Positions 1 to 8,289 are shown, counted from the first letter of the stretch. The stretch is DNA of 40,552 bases from Lentibacillus kapialis (GCF_014646635.1 NZ_BMNQ01000031.1:1-40552), one strand, 5' to 3'. Notes: generated from the sequence alone by a model not told the origin. Made by a program: numbers and translations.

Positions 1-20
1 CATAAAAAAACCCCCCTAAC

Positions 21-44
21 AATATGCAAAAAATTTAGCATATT
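21..44. repeat. Inverted repeat AATATGC / GCATATT
   Basis: AATATGC at 21-27 is mirrored by GCATATT at 38-44 with a 10-base AT-rich centre. Each arm resembles a half of the TGTTG-N7-CAACA sites near 6405 and 8236, which contain AATATGCAA or AATCTGCAA. It could be an operator or only a chance palindrome in AT-rich DNA. The rest of 1-115 shows no gene that I recognise. Confidence 0.3.
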
Positions 45-115
45 ACGCCGGGAAAGTACAGAAATCAACTGGAGAATTGTGAACAAAACAGGCTTGTTTT
101 GGCTGGAATTAAGTG

Positions 116-277
116 ATGCTTTACATTATTGATTATTCAATTAAAGGAATTGATATCCACGAAGAAAGTGAAAGAATTATAGAAGACATGTTGGAAGTAT
201 GTTCAGGAAAACAAACACAACTAGAGATGTTGGAGTTGGGCGAGTTTTCTATACCACACTTAGGGACTACCTATTAA
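116..277 (+). pseudogene. C-terminal remnant of a UxaA/GarD-type sugar-acid dehydratase
   Basis: A 53-codon open frame from ATG 116 ends in TAA at 275-277. Its translation has the layout of the C-terminus of the altronate/galactarate dehydratase family: an acidic helix (EESERIIEDML), then CSGKQT where the family has ASGE(K)T, then a short tail ending LGTTY where relatives end in IGVTL-like residues. Nothing of the roughly 300 preceding residues of such an enzyme is visible upstream, and a TAA sits just before, at 110-112. It therefore reads as a stranded 3' end, either from a deletion or because the window begins after a rearrangement. It lies directly before an intact split UxaA pair, which suggests a tandem copy that decayed. 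Confidence 0.55.
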
Positions 278-289
278 GGAGGGATACCG

Positions 290-610
290 TTGAGCCAAAA
301 AGTAAATGCTCTTAAGTTAGACGAAGAGGATAATGTTGCGGTAGCACTTGAAACTTTAAAAGCTGGAGAACTTTTATCTATAAAAAATGAGATAACAAAA
401 ATCAGCGCGACAAAAACGATACCATATGGACACAAAATTGCACTTAATCCAATTCCTAAGGGTAATAGAGTCATTAAGTACGGGGAGTGTATGGGGCTTG
501 CAACGGAGGATATAGCAATAGGCGATCATGTTCATGTATCCAATGTTCGTGGATTAACTGAGGAGGATAAAAGTTTTCAAAAGGAGTGTATCGATGTTGA
601 AAACATTTGA
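290..610 (+). CDS. UxaA-family dehydratase, small (SAF-domain) subunit
   Basis: This 106-residue protein corresponds to the N-terminal SAF domain of altronate dehydratase UxaA and to the small subunit of split relatives such as SuyA. The signature is GHKIALNPIPKG followed by VIKYGE, GLATEDI and GDHVHVSNV. The first subunit of split family members is thought to complete the active site of the large subunit. The start is TTG at 290, supported by AAGGAGGG at 276-283. It overlaps the next gene by 17 bases, as expected for two subunits of one enzyme. Context (tagaturonate-reductase-like and galactonate-dehydrogenase-like genes downstream) favours a sugar-acid dehydratase over the sulfolactate lyase SuyA. 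The substrate is inferred. Confidence 0.85.
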   Translation: MSQKVNALKLDEEDNVAVALETLKAGELLSIKNEITKISATKTIPYGHKIALNPIPKGNRVIKYGECMGLATEDIAIGDHVHVSNVRGLTEEDKSFQKECIDVENI

Positions 611-1754
611 GGGTTATCGTAGAGCAAATGGAAGCATCGGGGTTAGAAATCATACTATTGTTATCAATACAGTTGGTGAACTAGCCGGACTTACCAAAAA
701 GTTGGCTAATCTCGTTCCGGGCGTTATTCCAGTCGTTCACCAAGCAGGCCAATCCCAATACTCTGAGGACAGTGACCAAACCATTAAAACGTTAACAGGT
801 ACAGCTGGACATCCAAATGTTAGTGCTGCATTATTTTTAGGGATGGGAACGGAAGACCCTGCTGAAGGAATTGTAGAAACGCTAAAAAAGGATGGCCATC
901 ATGTCTATTCCATTATATTTGATAAGAAGAAATCAATTGCCGAATGTCTTGAAGAAGGGAAAGTCTGGCTTAAAAATGCATTAGAGCTAAGTAAGCAACA
1001 AAAAACGGAGAAAGCTGATGTTTCCGAATTAACAATTGGACTCGAATGTGGCGGTTCAGACGCATGGTCAGGAATCACTGCTAATCCTTCGATTGGAGCC
1101 TTTTCGGATTCTATCGTTGCGGATGGGGGGACAAGTGTTCTTGCTGAAACAACAGAAGCGGTTGGTGCAGAACATATTTTGGCAAATAGAGCGGTTAATT
1201 CAGAAGTAGGTAACAGATTCTTGGAAATAGTGAAAAGATATGAACAACGAGCAAGAGCTGTGGGAGAAGATATTAAAGCTGCTAATCCTTCCCCTGGTAA
1301 CAAAACAGGTGGTTTAACGACACTAGAAGAAAAGTCTCTTGGGTGTATTAAAAAGGGAGGCAATTCTACGTTAATGGAAGTAATTGACTACGCGCATTCA
1401 CCAACGGAAAAAGGATTTATATTTATGGATACACCAGGCTATGATGTTGAATCTGTTGTAGGATTAGTGGCTGGAGGGGCACAGATTGTTTTATTTTCCA
1501 CTGGCAAAGGTTCTCCAACCGGGTCTCCAATCGCTCCGGTCATTAAAATTGGAACGAATCCAAAATTATATAAAAACATGCCCGAACATATCGATGTGAA
1601 CGCGGGAAAGATAATTGATCAAAATTATACGATTGATCAAATTGGCGAGGAAATTTATTCAAAAGTTTTACAAGTAGCTAATGGCGAAATTACTGCTTCT
1701 GAAAAGTTTCATAACCAAGAATTCAGTATATGGCGATTAGCGGAGACACAGTAA
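594..1754 (+). CDS. UxaA-family dehydratase, large catalytic subunit
   Basis: The 386-residue protein matches the C-terminal lyase domain of altronate/galactarate dehydratases: GYRRANGSIGVRN at 7-19, ECGGSDAWSGITANP at 151-165, GGTSVLAETTE at 178-188, KSLGCIKKGG at 247-256 and the STGKGSPTGSPIAPVIK block near 302-318. These enzymes remove water from aldonic or aldaric acids to give 2-keto-3-deoxy acids. Several cysteines I expect in the family are substituted: TVGCVN reads TVGELAG, GCSQ reads GQSQ, and GLGCE reads GMGTE. Cys152 and Cys251 remain. AAAGGAG precedes ATG 594. D-altronate is the simplest substrate guess given the neighbours, but the substitutions make a different substrate or metal site quite possible. 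Confidence 0.85.
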   Translation: MLKTFEGYRRANGSIGVRNHTIVINTVGELAGLTKKLANLVPGVIPVVHQAGQSQYSEDSDQTIKTLTGTAGHPNVSAALFLGMGTEDPAEGIVETLKKDGHHVYSIIFDKKKSIAECLEEGKVWLKNALELSKQQKTEKADVSELTIGLECGGSDAWSGITANPSIGAFSDSIVADGGTSVLAETTEAVGAEHILANRAVNSEVGNRFLEIVKRYEQRARAVGEDIKAANPSPGNKTGGLTTLEEKSLGCIKKGGNSTLMEVIDYAHSPTEKGFIFMDTPGYDVESVVGLVAGGAQIVLFSTGKGSPTGSPIAPVIKIGTNPKLYKNMPEHIDVNAGKIIDQNYTIDQIGEEIYSKVLQVANGEITASEKFHNQEFSIWRLAETQ

Positions 1755-1793
1755 TACGGGAGTTATCAAATGGATATATAGGGAGGATTTTAA

Positions 1794-2699
1794 TTGCGGA
1801 TTATTCGTTTCTTAAATAATAAAAAGCCAACTTTAGGTGTTTTAAAGAGCCAGCAGGTTTCCCCTTTGCCTTATTCTGATTTTATGGAATTAGTAAATGA
1901 TGCGGAAAACAAGAAAACTACACCATTGAAGCTGGTTCAACAATTAATTGATGATAAGAGGATCACTGAGGTATTTGTATATGGTGAATTGAACTTATTA
2001 ACCCCTGTTGCAGCACCCGAAGTGTGGGCTTCAGGAGTAACATACTTCAAAAGTCGCGAAGCGAGAAATTTTGAAGCGTCTAACGGGGATATGGATAGTT
2101 CGCAAACATTTTATGACAAAGTGTATGATGCTGAACGTCCTGAACTATTCTTGAAGTCAACGGAGGCAAGAACAATAGTACCCAATAAAGATTTGAATAT
2201 TAGAAGTGATTCGGAATGGCAAATTCCAGAACCGGAAGTTGGCGTTGTAATAAATAAAAAAGGTAAGATTTTAGGTTATACGATAGGCAATGATATGAGT
2301 TCAAGGGATATTGAAGGGGAAAATCCATTATATCTACCCCAGGCTAAAATTTGGAAAAGTTCTTGCTCATTTGGGCCTGCAATCGTATTGGCAGAATCAT
2401 TACCAGATCCTTATAATTTAGAGATTACGTTGAGTATCTATCGTGAAGGCATGAAAATAGTTGAGGAGAGTGCAAATACGAATCAATTGAAGCGGGAGTA
2501 TGATGAACTTGTTTCCTTCCTGACAAGGGATAACATGATTTTTGACGGGACAGTTTTATTAACGGGTACGTCTATTGTTCCACCTAATGAATTTACACTT
2601 CAAGATGGAGATCGTATCGAAATTGAAGTACCAGAAATTGGAATATTAACTAATCCTGTTAAGAAATTAATTTCAAAGGATAGTCGTGTGGTTAATTAA
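1794..2699 (+). CDS. Fumarylacetoacetate hydrolase-family protein, KDA-dehydratase-like
   Basis: This 301-residue protein has a C-terminal FAH fold. The metal-binding pattern is EPEVG (Glu146, Glu148) with Asp168 in GNDMSSRDIEGENPLY, followed by LPQAKIW. That last block is characteristic of 2-keto-3-deoxy-D-arabinonate dehydratase-type members rather than of C-C hydrolases. Such enzymes act on 2-keto-3-deoxy acids, which are exactly what the preceding dehydratase should make. It starts at TTG 1794 behind GGGAGGATTTTAA. It lies 39 bases after the UxaA subunit and 52 bases before a second FAH-fold gene, in one apparent operon. The family is certain; the exact reaction is inferred. Confidence 0.85.
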   Translation: MRIIRFLNNKKPTLGVLKSQQVSPLPYSDFMELVNDAENKKTTPLKLVQQLIDDKRITEVFVYGELNLLTPVAAPEVWASGVTYFKSREARNFEASNGDMDSSQTFYDKVYDAERPELFLKSTEARTIVPNKDLNIRSDSEWQIPEPEVGVVINKKGKILGYTIGNDMSSRDIEGENPLYLPQAKIWKSSCSFGPAIVLAESLPDPYNLEITLSIYREGMKIVEESANTNQLKREYDELVSFLTRDNMIFDGTVLLTGTSIVPPNEFTLQDGDRIEIEVPEIGILTNPVKKLISKDSRVVN

Positions 2700-2751
2700 T
2701 CGTAGTAATACCATATATTCTAAAATTTTAACTTACTGGAGGTAGATAAAT

Positions 2752-3645
2752 ATGAAATCAGTTACATTTATGAAAGATAATCGTCCATCATTAGGAGTTA
2801 AAGTTAAAGAGGGAGTAGTAGATGTTGCGTCAGCCTTATCTGATCACCCTATGGAACACGTTCCAACAGAAGTTATGGATTTAATTAACGGGGGAGATAA
2901 AACGTTATCTGTTTTGAAGGACTTCATTAATACCCTTGATACTAGTTCTGATTCTCCTTATGTTCTCAATGATAAAATGTTGGATTGGGGGCCTTGCATT
3001 ACAAATCCGGGTAAAATAATTTGCGTTGGCTTAAATTACCGGAAGCATGCTGATGAAACAAATGCACCTTACCCGGAAACTCCAATTTTATTTAATAAAT
3101 ACAATAACACATTGACAGGAAACTTTTGTGATATTGTAGTTCCTAATGTAACGGAACAGTTAGATTATGAAGTGGAATTGGGGATTGTTATTGGAGAATC
3201 AGCAAAAGAAGTTACAAAAGAAAACGCCTTGGATTATGTCTATGGATATTGCACAGCAAACGATCTATCTGCAAGGGATTTGCAATTTAGAACGAACCAG
3301 TGGTTACTAGGTAAAACGTGTGATGGTTTCAGTCCCGTTGGTCCATATCTGGTATCGGCAGATGAGGTAATCGATCCAAATAATTTACCGTTAAAGACAA
3401 CAGTTAATGGAGAAGTACGCCAAAACTCGAATACGTCAGATATGATATTTTATTGTGACGAAATTATTAGTTATATTTCACAATATATGACGCTCAGTCC
3501 TGGGGATGTCATTTTAACTGGTACACCAGAAGGAGTCGTTCTTGGATTGTCCGAAGAAGAACGAGTGTATTTGCAGCCGGGTGATGAGGTGACAGTCGAG
3601 ATCGAGAAGTTGGGGAAATTAACAAATACATTTGTAACAGAATGA
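2752..3645 (+). CDS. Fumarylacetoacetate hydrolase-family protein (diketo-acid hydrolase-like)
   Basis: The 297-residue protein shows the classical FAH pattern: GKIICVGLNYRKHADE near 87-102, metal ligands Glu140 and Glu142 (DYEVELGIVIG), Asp171 in TANDLSARD, and a GTPEGV motif near the C-terminus. This branch includes acylpyruvate hydrolases, ureidoglycolate lyase and 2,4-diketo-3-deoxy-L-fuconate hydrolase, which split or hydrolyse C-C bonds next to a 2-keto acid. Because a zinc dehydrogenase and a 2-keto-3-deoxy-acid producer sit in the same operon, hydrolysis of a 2,4-diketo-3-deoxy sugar acid is a plausible role. It has an ATG start with GGAGG upstream. It differs clearly from the preceding FAH protein, so it is not a simple duplicate. 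Confidence 0.85.
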   Translation: MKSVTFMKDNRPSLGVKVKEGVVDVASALSDHPMEHVPTEVMDLINGGDKTLSVLKDFINTLDTSSDSPYVLNDKMLDWGPCITNPGKIICVGLNYRKHADETNAPYPETPILFNKYNNTLTGNFCDIVVPNVTEQLDYEVELGIVIGESAKEVTKENALDYVYGYCTANDLSARDLQFRTNQWLLGKTCDGFSPVGPYLVSADEVIDPNNLPLKTTVNGEVRQNSNTSDMIFYCDEIISYISQYMTLSPGDVILTGTPEGVVLGLSEEERVYLQPGDEVTVEIEKLGKLTNTFVTE

Positions 3646-3665
3646 ATATAGTAAATAAACAAACG

Positions 3666-3697
3666 AAGCAAGTAATGGTATTATTTTGCTTTTATTA
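3666..3697 (+). terminator. Weak hairpin with T-rich tail between FAH and reductase genes
   Basis: AAGCAA at 3666-3671 pairs with TTGCTT at 3686-3691, with GTAAT and ATTAT extending the stem inward, and TTTATTAAT follows. It may be a partial terminator or attenuator splitting expression within the operon. The stem is AT-rich and weak. Confidence 0.35.
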
Positions 3698-3728
3698 ATA
3701 TAAAAATCCAAATATGGGGTTGTAACGA

Positions 3729-5210
3729 ATGACGGAAAAATTATCATACTTGAATACGGAAACTTATAAACAGTTAGGTCAGGCAAATCTTTTAAATGAT
3801 TATCCAGAAAGAATAATTCAAATTGGTGATGGGAATTTTATTCGTGGTTTTGTTGACTGGATGATCTTTGAGATGAATAAAAAGAGTGATTTTGGGGGTA
3901 AGGTAGCTTCCATTCAAGCAACTCCAAGAGGCAGAACTGTTCCTAAGCTTAATCGTCAAAATGAGCTTTTTACTTTAATCTTGCGTGGTATAGAAAATGG
4001 GGAGACAGTTAAAAGAAAACAGGTTATCAATTCCATCAATAGAGCAATTAATCCCTACACAAACTGGCATGATGTGATGAAATTAGCAGAGCAACAAGAA
4101 ATAGAGTTCCTTTTTTCAAATACTACGGAAGCTGGTATTCGATATGAAAAAGAGGCTTACCCAGAAGATGTATCTCCACTATCCTTTCCTGGTAAAGTAG
4201 TAGCACTTATTTACCATCGATATGTTCATTTTAATGGAGACAAAGATAAAGGATTAATTATTTTACCATGTGAGCTTATTGAAAACAATGGAGAAGAACT
4301 AAAAAGGATTTGTTTGAAAGTTATTGAAGATTGGAATCTGTCAAAGTCATTTGTTCAATGGATTGATGAATCATGTGTATTCTGTAATACGTTGGTTGAC
4401 CGGATTGTACCCGGTTATCCGAAAGAGGAAGACCAACAGTTGTTTAACTTACTTGGATACTACGATGAATTACTAACAGTAGCGGAACCTTATCATTTAT
4501 TCGTTATTGAAGGACCCGCATCTGTTGAATCAAAGCTCCCTTTTAAGCAGGCAGGCTTGAACGTTCATTTTGACAAAATTTCTTCTTATAGAGAATTAAA
4601 AATAAAGTTACTTAATGGACCTCATACAATGCTTGCAACGATGGGATTATTAAGCGGTATTGAAACTGTTCGAGAGGGTATAGAGGATTCCTTACTTTTC
4701 TCATTTATTAATAATGCTTTAATTGAAGAAATAATTCCAACGATTCCTTCAAACGAGAAGGAAAAGGCAAGAACCTACATTATACAAACTTTTGATCGAT
4801 TTGCTAATCCTTTTCTGAACCATAGATTGATTAATATAAGTTTAAATAGTTATGCCAAATTTAAAGCAAGAATATGGCCAAGCATCTATGAATATCGGTC
4901 CAAAATTGGGGAGAATCCAAAGCGATTAACTTTTGCCTTAGCAGCATTGCTTTATTTTTTTAAAGATGAACAAACAAAGTATGAGATAAAAGATGATACA
5001 CACGTAATTGATAAGTTCCGTCATTTTTATAGTGAATTTGATAATACAAAGGGAAGCCTCATTGCATTTATTAGGGATTTGATTGATGAAGATTTCTCAC
5101 TGAATGATGAGGAATTGAGTGATCTGTATGAAGCGATAGCAGATTACTTTTTGCGCATTGACAAAGAGGGTATTAAACCAGCCCTTTTAAACTTAGAAAA
5201 GGGAGATTGA
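3729..5210 (+). CDS. uxaB: Tagaturonate reductase / mannitol dehydrogenase family protein
   Basis: The 493-residue protein belongs to the polyol-specific long-chain dehydrogenases, closest by eye to tagaturonate reductase UxaB. It has an N-terminal nucleotide-binding start (RIIQIGDGNFIRGFVDW, 28-44), FSNTTEAGI near 129-137, CDKLVDRI-like CNTLVDRIVPGYP at 219-231, and the catalytic-lysine segment ELKIKLLNGPHT at 289-300 (probable Lys291, with Asn296 and His299). UxaB reduces D-tagaturonate to D-altronate with NADH. The next gene resembles dehydrogenases that make tagaturonate from L-galactonate, and the upstream dehydratase could use altronate, so the three form a logical chain. A fructuronate reductase or other polyol specificity cannot be excluded. 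It starts at ATG 3729 with GGGG nine bases upstream. Confidence 0.8.
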   Translation: MTEKLSYLNTETYKQLGQANLLNDYPERIIQIGDGNFIRGFVDWMIFEMNKKSDFGGKVASIQATPRGRTVPKLNRQNELFTLILRGIENGETVKRKQVINSINRAINPYTNWHDVMKLAEQQEIEFLFSNTTEAGIRYEKEAYPEDVSPLSFPGKVVALIYHRYVHFNGDKDKGLIILPCELIENNGEELKRICLKVIEDWNLSKSFVQWIDESCVFCNTLVDRIVPGYPKEEDQQLFNLLGYYDELLTVAEPYHLFVIEGPASVESKLPFKQAGLNVHFDKISSYRELKIKLLNGPHTMLATMGLLSGIETVREGIEDSLLFSFINNALIEEIIPTIPSNEKEKARTYIIQTFDRFANPFLNHRLINISLNSYAKFKARIWPSIYEYRSKIGENPKRLTFALAALLYFFKDEQTKYEIKDDTHVIDKFRHFYSEFDNTKGSLIAFIRDLIDEDFSLNDEELSDLYEAIADYFLRIDKEGIKPALLNLEKGD

Positions 5211-5213
5211 CCA

Positions 5214-6221
5214 ATGAAATCACTAGTTTTAACAGAGCCAGGTGAAATGAGTTTAAAAAATAAAAAGGATCCTGATGATCTTGAAAATGAAGATGTTTTA
5301 ATAGCGATTAAAAGGATAGGTATTTGTGGAACTGATATACATGCATTTAAAGGAAACCAACCATTTTTTACCTATCCACGAGTCCTTGGACATGAAATTT
5401 CTGGCATCGTTGAAGCGGTAGGTAAAGAAGTCAGAGATACTAACATTGGTGATACTGTAACTGTTATACCTTACATGAATTGTGGTGAATGTGATGCATG
5501 TAGACATGGGAAAACAAATTGTTGCACAAATATGCAAGTGTTAGGTGTACACACTGACGGTGGAATGGAGAATTATGTAACAGTCACTTCTAGTCATGTG
5601 CTGCCGGTAAATGAATTAACATTGGATGAAGCAGCTATTGTAGAACCGCTAAGTATTGGTGCACATGCTGTAAGACGAGCGCAGATTCAGAAAAGTGATA
5701 CGGTTTTAGTTATTGGAACAGGACCTATCGGATTAGGTGTTGCCCGTTTTGCAAAGTTACAAGGTGCGAAAACTATTGTAATGGATTTAAATGAGGGACG
5801 TCTAAACTTTTGCCAAGAATGGGCTGATTGTGATGCAATTATAAATGATCCCAATAATATCTTGCAACAGTTGATGGAGATTTGTGAAGGTTCATTACCT
5901 TCAATCGTTTTTGATGCGACGGGTAATAGGCATTCAATGATGGAATCCTTTAATTATGTGGGCCACGGGGGAAAACTCGTTTTTGTAGGATTAGTAAAAG
6001 ATGAAATAAGTTTTTTTAATCCCGATTTTCATTCTAAAGAAATGTCGCTAATAGGGAGTCGAAATGCAACAAAACAAGATTTTAATTATGTAATTAACTG
6101 CTTATCGGAAGGAATGATTAAGCCATCTTATATTTCAAATAAAATTACGTTTGATGATACCATTTCTTATTTTAAAGTGGGTAATTTTCAATCCAATAAA
6201 ACTGTAATATATCTAGATTAG
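5214..6221 (+). CDS. Zinc-dependent medium-chain dehydrogenase, L-galactonate dehydrogenase-like
   Basis: This 335-residue MDR alcohol dehydrogenase carries catalytic zinc ligands Cys38, His60, Glu61 and Glu144. Structural zinc cysteines are Cys90, Cys93, Cys96 and Cys104, and the NAD-binding loop is GTGPIG at 168-173. The spacing and the phrases GICGTDIHAFKG and GHEISGIVEAVG place it near LgoD/YjjN (L-galactonate 5-dehydrogenase), RspB and threonine dehydrogenases. It starts three bases after the uxaB-like stop, so the two are almost certainly translationally coupled. Oxidation of an acid sugar such as L-galactonate to tagaturonate fits the neighbours. Alternatively it could oxidise a 2-keto-3-deoxy intermediate for the FAH hydrolase. 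It appears to be the last gene of the operon. Confidence 0.83.
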   Translation: MKSLVLTEPGEMSLKNKKDPDDLENEDVLIAIKRIGICGTDIHAFKGNQPFFTYPRVLGHEISGIVEAVGKEVRDTNIGDTVTVIPYMNCGECDACRHGKTNCCTNMQVLGVHTDGGMENYVTVTSSHVLPVNELTLDEAAIVEPLSIGAHAVRRAQIQKSDTVLVIGTGPIGLGVARFAKLQGAKTIVMDLNEGRLNFCQEWADCDAIINDPNNILQQLMEICEGSLPSIVFDATGNRHSMMESFNYVGHGGKLVFVGLVKDEISFFNPDFHSKEMSLIGSRNATKQDFNYVINCLSEGMIKPSYISNKITFDDTISYFKVGNFQSNKTVIYLD

Positions 6222-6396
6222 ATGGTAAGCTTAATGATGACAGAATCTTTTTTCCTATAAGAAGTCTGTAACCGAGACTATGGTGGTTGTCACATACAAT
6301 TTGAATGCCGTATAGTAAATTTCTTGTTTCTGAATAAACCAATCCCATCATTAGTATTTCACATGACATTAAAGTGTCTTTATGCAATAATGGAAG

Positions 6397-6413
6397 TGTT
6401 GAAATCTGCAACA
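6397..6413. promoter_or_regulatory. Candidate operator TGTTG-N7-CAACA before the regulator gene
   Basis: TGTTGAAATCTGCAACA is an inverted repeat with five-base arms and a seven-base centre, 13 bases before the regulator start. It matches the site at 8228-8244 in both arms and in five of seven centre bases. This points to autoregulation by the encoded PrpR-N protein (inference). Confidence 0.55.
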
Positions 6414-6426
6414 AACGAGGGATAAG

Positions 6427-8172
6427 ATGATTAAAACACTTCTAATTGCCCCGTATCAAGGTTTGGCTGAAACAGCTAAAAAAGTTGATGCACCAGATGA
6501 TATAGACTTGGATGTAACGGTAGCTAATCTTGAAGAAGGTGTAAAGGCGGCAAAATTAGCGGAAAAACAAGGGTACGAGCTAATCATAAGTCGCGGTGGA
6601 ACAGCTACTATGATTCAAGATGTTGTTTCGATACCTGTCGTTCATATTGATATAACCGGGTATGATATGTTGCGTGTTTTCACCCTCATTCGTGGAATAA
6701 AAAATGGAGTGGCGCTTGTTGGTTATCCAAATATTTCGCAAGGTGCAGCCACAATATGCAGCATATTAGAATTTGATGTGAAGATGATTACGATTAAATC
6801 AAGGGATGAAGTGAGCGGTCACTTGGAGGAACTGAAGCAACAAGGATTTAATGTAGTTATTGGGGACGTTATTACTGTTCAAGTCGCAGAACAGATTGGA
6901 TTGCGCGGTGTTTTAATTACTTCCGGAAAAGAAGCGGTTACTGATGCTTTTGAAGAAGGCAAAAGAATATATAGCTTCTTTCGCAGAGTGAACAGCCAAT
7001 TTTATTATTTTCAGGAAACCTTCAATTCAATGCCTTTTCCAATTATTTTATTGAACAAAGATGCTGAAGTTATTGAAAGAAATCTATTGTATGAACAAGA
7101 TAATCAGTGTCATGAAATTTTGGATTCCCCCGTTATATTAAAGGTGATTAAGCGAGTTTTGGAAAATAAAACAAGTCAGTGGGCTGAAATTGAGGGTCAA
7201 AATAAAACATACGATATACAGGCTTATTTGGTAAGTATAACAGAGTCTATTGTAGGCATTAACATTTATGATTCAGTGATGCAAACCGATAACAGGGCTG
7301 TTAAAATCATTGGGGATCCTGTACATATCCCGATTATTGGTGATAGTGCCGAGGCCAAATGGTTAAGAAATAATATACAGCAACTTGCATATACTGATGC
7401 AAACGTGTGTATTGTTGGGGAACTGGGGACAGGTAAATATACGGTTGCACAAGCATTACATTTTGAGAAATTTGGTCAGCAATCTCCGCTCGTTGTTATA
7501 GAGGGAGGTTACTTAACTAATGATGTTAAAATAGAGAAAATAAGGAACAAGCTTACAACTATAAAGTATGGAACAGTTATAATAAAAGATATAGAGTCAG
7601 TATCAACTAACATACAAAATGCTATTAAAAGCTTATTACAACATATACCTGATACTATAAGAATCATTGTGCTTGCTAATGAATCGCTCGATTATCTTGT
7701 ACATAATAGAGCCTTTGATCAGGAACTTTATAAAAAGATTTCTATTCATGTCATACATCTTTCACCATTACGTAATAGGAAAGAAGATATTGGGGATTTT
7801 GTTGATTATTTCCTAGCTGAATTTCATGCTGAAAACGGTAATGAAACAGTGGGGATGAAACCAGATGCAATTGACTGTCTCTTGCAGTTTGAATGGTTGG
7901 GCAACTTGTCTCAATTAAAGAAGGTCATTCAGGAATTAAGCACGATGACAACGGACAACTATATAGAGCTTTTCCATGTTAAAAAATTTATGAATAAATC
8001 TAAGCTTATGTCGATGGCTCATGATAATAGTTTATCACTTGATGGGACGTTGGAAGAAATTGAACAAAAAGTAATCAAGCAGGTGTTACGGGAAGAGGGG
8101 GACAATCAATCAAAGGCAGCAAAAAGATTGAATATTAATCGTTCTACTTTATGGCGGAAGTTAAAAAAGTAA
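6427..8172 (+). CDS. PrpR-N / AAA+ / Fis-type HTH transcriptional regulator (GAFTGA-less)
   Basis: The 581-residue regulator has three parts. Residues 1-190 form a PrpR-N sensor domain (IISRGGTA near 53-60, GVALVGYPNISQGA near 100), which in relatives senses small organic acids. Next is a PAS-like linker at about 200-300. Then comes an AAA+ ATPase-like domain with Walker A GELGTGK at 331-337. The C-terminus (about 540-581) is a Fis-type helix-turn-helix with NQSKAAKRLNINRSTLWRKL. The GAFTGA loop needed to contact sigma-54 is absent, and the region between Walker A and the putative Walker B (TVIIKDIES) is shortened. It probably works with sigma-A, as TyrR does. It lies alone between the two acid-sugar operons and probably controls both. 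GAGGG precedes ATG 6427. Confidence 0.85.
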   Translation: MIKTLLIAPYQGLAETAKKVDAPDDIDLDVTVANLEEGVKAAKLAEKQGYELIISRGGTATMIQDVVSIPVVHIDITGYDMLRVFTLIRGIKNGVALVGYPNISQGAATICSILEFDVKMITIKSRDEVSGHLEELKQQGFNVVIGDVITVQVAEQIGLRGVLITSGKEAVTDAFEEGKRIYSFFRRVNSQFYYFQETFNSMPFPIILLNKDAEVIERNLLYEQDNQCHEILDSPVILKVIKRVLENKTSQWAEIEGQNKTYDIQAYLVSITESIVGINIYDSVMQTDNRAVKIIGDPVHIPIIGDSAEAKWLRNNIQQLAYTDANVCIVGELGTGKYTVAQALHFEKFGQQSPLVVIEGGYLTNDVKIEKIRNKLTTIKYGTVIIKDIESVSTNIQNAIKSLLQHIPDTIRIIVLANESLDYLVHNRAFDQELYKKISIHVIHLSPLRNRKEDIGDFVDYFLAEFHAENGNETVGMKPDAIDCLLQFEWLGNLSQLKKVIQELSTMTTDNYIELFHVKKFMNKSKLMSMAHDNSLSLDGTLEEIEQKVIKQVLREEGDNQSKAAKRLNINRSTLWRKLKK

Positions 8173-8194
8173 TATTGCTCATATTTTGGTTTAT

Positions 8195-8224
8195 AAAAGG
8201 AGCCCTTAAGAAGGGTTCCTTTTA
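8195..8224 (+). terminator. Rho-independent terminator of the regulator gene
   Basis: AAAAGGAGCCCTT pairs with AAGGGTTCCTTTT around an AAG loop, 22 bases after the stop codon, and the 3' arm ends in a T tract. One mismatch lies inside an otherwise continuous stem. Confidence 0.85.
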
Positions 8225-8227
8225 TAT

Positions 8228-8244
8228 TGTTGTAATATGCAACA
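8228..8244. promoter_or_regulatory. Candidate operator TGTTG-N7-CAACA before the kdgT-like operon
   Basis: TGTTGTAATATGCAACA has the same arms and spacer length as the site at 6397-6413, and one more base pair extends each side (TTGTTG...CAACAA). It sits about 60 bases upstream of the predicted -35 box, a normal place for an activator site. The PrpR-N regulator is the natural candidate binder. Confidence 0.6.
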
Positions 8245-8289
8245 ATCATTGAGAAAAACGTTAATTAATTAGGGCGATAATTTAAAATA

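Noticed and set aside
905-1363. 152-codon open frame on the minus strand inside the UxaA-type large subunit gene
   Set aside because: It lies fully inside a well-supported gene and has no ribosome site or recognisable family. The same applies to the other frames lying antisense to clear genes.
290-1754. Sulfolactate sulfo-lyase SuyAB
   Set aside because: The two-subunit layout is the same, but the operon contains hexonate-type dehydrogenases and FAH enzymes and no sulfolactate or sulfite genes.
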